64,000 nt of DNA from Paludibacteraceae bacterium (GTDB lineage Bacteria > Bacteroidota > Bacteroidia > Bacteroidales > Paludibacteraceae): positions 37,534 to 101,533 of the forward strand of contig JAILLP010000009.1 in NCBI GenBank assembly GCA_024693065.1, in the 5' to 3' direction. Under the pieces are notes generated by a model that searched no databases, had not been told where the DNA came from, and saw only the letters and a list, made by a program, of their open reading frames with translations. Shown piece by piece: positions 62,601 to 64,000 of the stretch. The translations under genes and the position numbers were made by a program. Position 1 is the first letter of the stretch. Every line of letters starts with the position of its first letter.

Positions 62601-63126
62601 CGGTGGTGGCTATGGTGTCGGGGTTTGCAGGGTCCTTTACGTTGACCACCTTCATTGTTAGGACTGGGGTTATTAGCGAACCGCCACTTGAAATATCGGC
62701 GAGATATGCCCCTAATTTATATTTGCTATTCCCGCAAATGTCGAAATTGATGGTGTGCCGGTATATGTCTACACCTATGCAACTGTAGTTTACGTTCACC
62801 ACCAACATTCCCCCCTGTTTGTTGTTGGGGTCGGTATGGTCTTTCCCCGGGAAAAAATGATCGCCTCCCATCCCACTGCAATTCAGGCTTGTTTTGCGCC
62901 GGAAAGACCACCAGGTGCTGTTCATGATGCCGTACCATCCGTCTCCGATGGGTTGGCATTCATCGAACTGATGATCCTGCATACTCATGGACGGATCGGG
63001 AAAGTCTCTGATGATGGAATCCTCCACCACGCCAAAATCCTCATGCCACACTAGATTCCACGTATCTGCATGTGCCGCAAAGGATGTAATCAATAGTAAA
63101 ACCAATATTGCTAACTTATTCTTCAT
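56650..63126 (-). CDS. Giant Ig/PKD-like surface protein with type B T9SS sorting domain
   Basis: A 2158-residue secreted protein. A signal peptide (LAILVLLLITSFAAHA) is followed by two jelly-roll-like modules (NYNEVEFDVQDGDVLQLIIE; FRFFVNIPAS), then about 1400 residues of tandem Ig/PKD-like domains of about 85 residues, each with a pattern like (I/V)C.G..V.L.A followed by W.....D and TTYY/TTYR. Two domain types alternate, so the repeat unit is about 170 residues. The end (YEKATIKIYDRFGKNIYEGL ... DGTYLGNKMPSTDYWYLINI) is the gliding-associated type B C-terminal domain. It should be exported by T9SS and displayed as an adhesin or matrix protein. Confidence 0.9.
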   Translation of the reverse strand: MKNKLAILVLLLITSFAAHADTWNLVWHEDFGVVEDSIIRDFPDPSMSMQDHQFDECQPIGDGWYGIMNSTWWSFRRKTSLNCSGMGGDHFFPGKDHTDPNNKQGGMLVVNVNYSCIGVDIYRHTINFDICGNSKYKLGAYLADISSGGSLITPVLTMKVVNVKDPANPDTIATTDISTSVVWGYGESGDLNPHIDRTDEWNYNEVEFDVQDGDVLQLIIENQERGGGGNDFALDDIVLYRLANENVPSPDISAKATSGETSMGCSKVTNFAIKNPELYIDQWKDIYDYVYLLWQSSSDNGFQWDNIVDGGGIEKTSINWDMSAPGNSFRVIATGGSTPQEAQARAEYIGEHGGPQDGCTYYSISNTLALSHEEMNCDYSPNLMTIWKEDFGTIDSISIRGFGSMGSNFKKFDTLQSDPFKAGIDYAVTCAPDRAVFTKVASGNTTQNQYTENISLLGASGKENDAYLYMEIPQGANQMLLVDQVLPAGAFCPCKDDIFRFFVNIPASTSSPITLECTIESGGAIVATHSQSIQGMAGWVPVELSFKPTQGDNVHLMVSVTNANSTDIPIALDNFSVNVCMEKYATAELMIDGNLGLKYYGIYDCEDPNETHTVNLFLESSEWDEYSTSMDIQWQTSTDGITWGSIGGGNPLRHRNQEGSIMYRAILASTRGVAGQVADKGFPDDPCEKFFITSPVTISCKNTHCEKPIFAAIGDQDTTICQTEAGTTSLKWQTEQQDNVAVDSIRWYAKGIHESQWNIVSGEEQKVLSFTVPQDTTQYICLAWNQDCISDTILFQVNVNPSIQLEEWQDTTICDESINTTLSANVLSGNPTLFTWNSDDQLNPNSNTFSIQGETNDVTTTLTASDGVCTSNLITKKIELLKPLRYTPLNDSMVCPGFIVDIHPEGTFDTLIWTRTNEGLTDTLKTMNGANALSNNTISADKPGDYTAYISSSICRMSESTKAHYKMEDTSNIQISADESIVCADLPFKINATFGPLTSQITWEKSVGGNAFEEIPNVSAPTLTDSITESTTYRAKGPSTGTCSNTYSNTVEISLKKSVTVSLEKDTSILCEGVTTTLIPVINAEGETFQYKWERDGAGVASSDTSLPISVSTDTSAYRIIVYNQCGADTAQQIVIGLPITLQLNIDKKEMCQEDTIALSATYDERVPVVWESSTDNVDFTSFDPTTDSSAYSPSDTTFYRLRTDTSVCPLVYSNVVSVNVERKVKVDLDQLPDTICDGVEVNLTVRADIDSTINTYTWVVNSDTLWNVQKFDISEVPLIATTYRFVVFGNLCSPQEDTTHTVVYTEHGVEIEIDKDTVCEGETVRVTAEYDYNATVVWQRTYDRVTYTDFMPDEVPSELIRRPNEVPKIRPTANLKPDATTYYRVKVPASAICPTTFSFTVVANIEKKPENIVVENLPSTICSGTSVDLKANADMDPDLHTFAWIKNGDTLSTSELELSDIPNQNTTYEFAVMGKYCGTESTKQDVKVERSLGNLALTMDNNVICVGEMAKIIVECGTLSQNDILWEKSLDSINFNEFDPSRDVSALFPSTTTYYRIKAPSSSGICPEIYSNIFTVNVEQKINVDIDSIPAYFCEGTPVSLKASATLDPNNTFAWIKNGDTLTTSELELTDVPTENTTYQLSIKGVNCPSFQQTFQTELEKQPSLSLAISENGVCEGTDVALSAQLQNVKGLAWQRKKPTEEEFVTFDTELTTDKTITAEEDYRYRIVSTGSQACPNDTSDEMNLIVEGKVTFDLPDKVVICPKEETIVDAHFSGEPKSVTWYKKEEGETNYAVFSNSIDPFTLSPSESAEYTMEFTMDYCAGGNGSFVVVVDQGSEMQITPEDSICSGESVTLKVTSDNPSSVVWEAAEEGESAYVTLGTGESEMEVSPTKTTRYKVSSTTENGCSVDPVYTTVKVAEPVDNIALIGGGSICKGDSLNLYIDHLGAYTEIRWLSSADNYGSTIGGQTFYRAIPDVTTDYRVVVRNGKCQGEASTTVSVHLPPNVISCEEYGTTSYKVETESRDFPLYYDYGDGRSVTTSNILNNVVFGKTYNITVSNEIGCSTSYVLETPTYDLIFPEYFVQGRENWMVVNLDRYEKATIKIYDRFGKNIYEGLSSEEGWDGTYLGNKMPSTDYWYLINIPEIDRVFQGHFTLIRN

Positions 63127-63220
63127 ATCCGTCCCTGTTATGATTTAGCGTGGAATTTATTGGTGTTCATGGGTTTCCCGACGGACACGATTCCTCGACC
63201 TTTTCATTTCCCTTCGTCTA

Positions 63221-63250
63221 CAAAAATATCAAACTTGTTTGAAGTTTCAA
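63221..63250 (-). promoter_or_regulatory. Promoter of the giant surface protein with internal palindrome
   Basis: Minus strand: TTG (63248-63250), 19 bases, TATTTTTG (63221-63228). The spacer contains AAACTT-N5-AAGTTT (63231-63247), a possible operator. Confidence 0.6.
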
Positions 63251-63428
63251 TATATTGTGGTGAAAAATTCGTCCGATACTATTTGGCGAATTGAAATTAG
63301 ATTCTTTTTTCGTGAGATTTTGTTCAATGATTGTTGCTTCCTCCAAGGTGGTTTGCCTGCTTGTGCGGTCCTTTTTCTGTAAAATTATTTCAATATTTTT
63401 ATTAAATGTAATTTTAACACTAAATATA

Positions 63429-63458
63429 TTGCCACATAAAATAACTTTTTTAACTTTG
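63429..63458 (+). promoter_or_regulatory. Promoter of the Rpn-like gene
   Basis: TTG (63429-63431), 19 bases, TAACTTTG (63451-63458), 70 nt upstream of the start codon. Nothing else is seen in 63127-63528. Confidence 0.65.
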
Positions 63459-63528
63459 CGCCTGAAAACCCGCCTGTTTTTCATGCATCGGGGTTTCTAT
63501 CTGTTTAACCAATAAAAATTATCTACTT

Positions 63529-64000
63529 ATGGCAAAGTTCATAGACCTAAAATCCGACTTCGGGTTCAAGTTCTGCATGCAGGACGAGGTCATCATGTTG
63601 TCCTTCCTCAACGCCATCCTCGAGGGGGAAGTGGACAGGATCACACACGTCAAGTTCGAGAACGTCGAGACGCCTCCGCCCTCCCAGCACCAGCGGGGCG
63701 TCACCTTCGACCTGCTCTGCACCACCGAGAAGGGGGACAATGTGCTCATCGAGATGCAGAACTCCTCCCAACGCTACTTCAAGACACGCGCCAACTTCTA
63801 CATCTACAATCTGATGCGCAGGAAGATCCACAAGGGACACAACTGGGCGAGTATGAAGTGCGACATCACACGCATCCTCGGCATCTTCATCATGGGCAGC
63901 CGGATGGAGGGTCTGGATAAGGTCATCACGCGGACGGGCGAGTGCGACCTCGACACCGGGAAAGAATTCTGGGACAGAGTTCGCAAATTTTTCATATCTT
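63529..64000 (+). CDS. Rpn-family PD-(D/E)XK nuclease/putative transposase (3' truncated by window end)
   Basis: The first 157 residues are visible: KSDFGFKFCMQDEVIMLSFL, TFDLLCTTEKGDNVLIEMQN (the D...ExQ form of the PD-(D/E)XK core) and TRANFYIYNLM. This is the Bacteroidota Rpn/PDDEXK_2 family, which resembles recombination-promoting nucleases and is often present in many copies per genome. The frame runs off the end of the window. Confidence 0.9.
   Translation, partial: MAKFIDLKSDFGFKFCMQDEVIMLSFLNAILEGEVDRITHVKFENVETPPPSQHQRGVTFDLLCTTEKGDNVLIEMQNSSQRYFKTRANFYIYNLMRRKIHKGHNWASMKCDITRILGIFIMGSRMEGLDKVITRTGECDLDTGKEFWDRVRKFFIS

Overview
The window comes from a member of the Bacteroidota, most likely the order Bacteroidales. 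Its promoters follow the Bacteroidota pattern (TTG, about 20 bases, TAnnTTTG). Shine-Dalgarno sites are mostly absent. It carries type IX secretion (T9SS) and gliding-type genes: a PorE-like OmpA/beta-propeller protein, gldE-gldD-gldG, a C25 (gingipain-family) peptidase with a C-terminal sorting domain, and a 2158-residue surface protein with a type B sorting domain. No rRNA, CRISPR array or transposase was seen. One tRNA (Glu) is present.

Layout. 1-1.65 kb: 3' part of the porE-like gene and a tiny basic ORF. 1.7-9.8 kb: an AT-rich accessory block with a protein-kinase-like gene, a broken DUF1016-like fragment, a strongly folded RNA-like element, a type III restriction-modification pair (mod, res) and an AAA ATPase bordered by 33-bp repeats. 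9.9-15.6 kb: core genes gldE-gldD-gldG, serB and a PNPOx-fold protein. 15.6-25.6 kb: a second AT-rich island with a Fic protein, winged-helix remnants, a three-gene overlapping operon (TIR-like/STAND NTPase, a small protein starting with a TNSSS motif, and a radical SAM/SPASM protein), a DUF4143 ATPase with four 23-bp promoter repeats, a hypothetical protein and a HigA-like antitoxin. It also holds pieces of an ImmA/IrrE gene and of the PNPOx gene. 25.7-39.4 kb: core genes (DUF1848, C25 peptidase and its partner, xseB-xseA, rpsT, tRNA-Glu, a SIS protein, gyrB, an RgpF-like protein, thrA and an outer-membrane barrel).

39.5-46.3 kb: a compact minus-strand operon of polyketide/fatty-acid type (ACP, ketoacyl synthase, chain-length-factor-like synthase, EmrE-like transporter, FabZ-like dehydratase, GT2) resembling aryl-polyene/flexirubin clusters. 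A further synthase-like gene at 45.7 kb is cut off from it by a Fic gene and an orphan HigA antitoxin whose toxin has been deleted down to its C-terminus. 46.3-50.3 kb: a HAD phosphatase, a NUDIX hydrolase, and thrC-hisH-hisF in one operon. 50.6-55.9 kb: paaK, an ACT protein, a symporter accessory peptide, a sodium:solute symporter, menG and an epimerase. 55.9-63.1 kb: DUF4348 and the giant surface protein. The window ends inside an Rpn/PDDEXK-type nuclease-transposase gene.

The strongest candidate for an undescribed system is the 18.2-22.5 kb operon: its three reading frames overlap and it pairs an NTPase with the architecture of an anti-phage sensor with a possible radical-SAM-modified protein. 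A recurring secondary theme is direct repeats around the promoters or starts of accessory genes (two AAA ATPases and a Fic gene), usually with a 33-bp or 23-bp period, which suggests dedicated operators.
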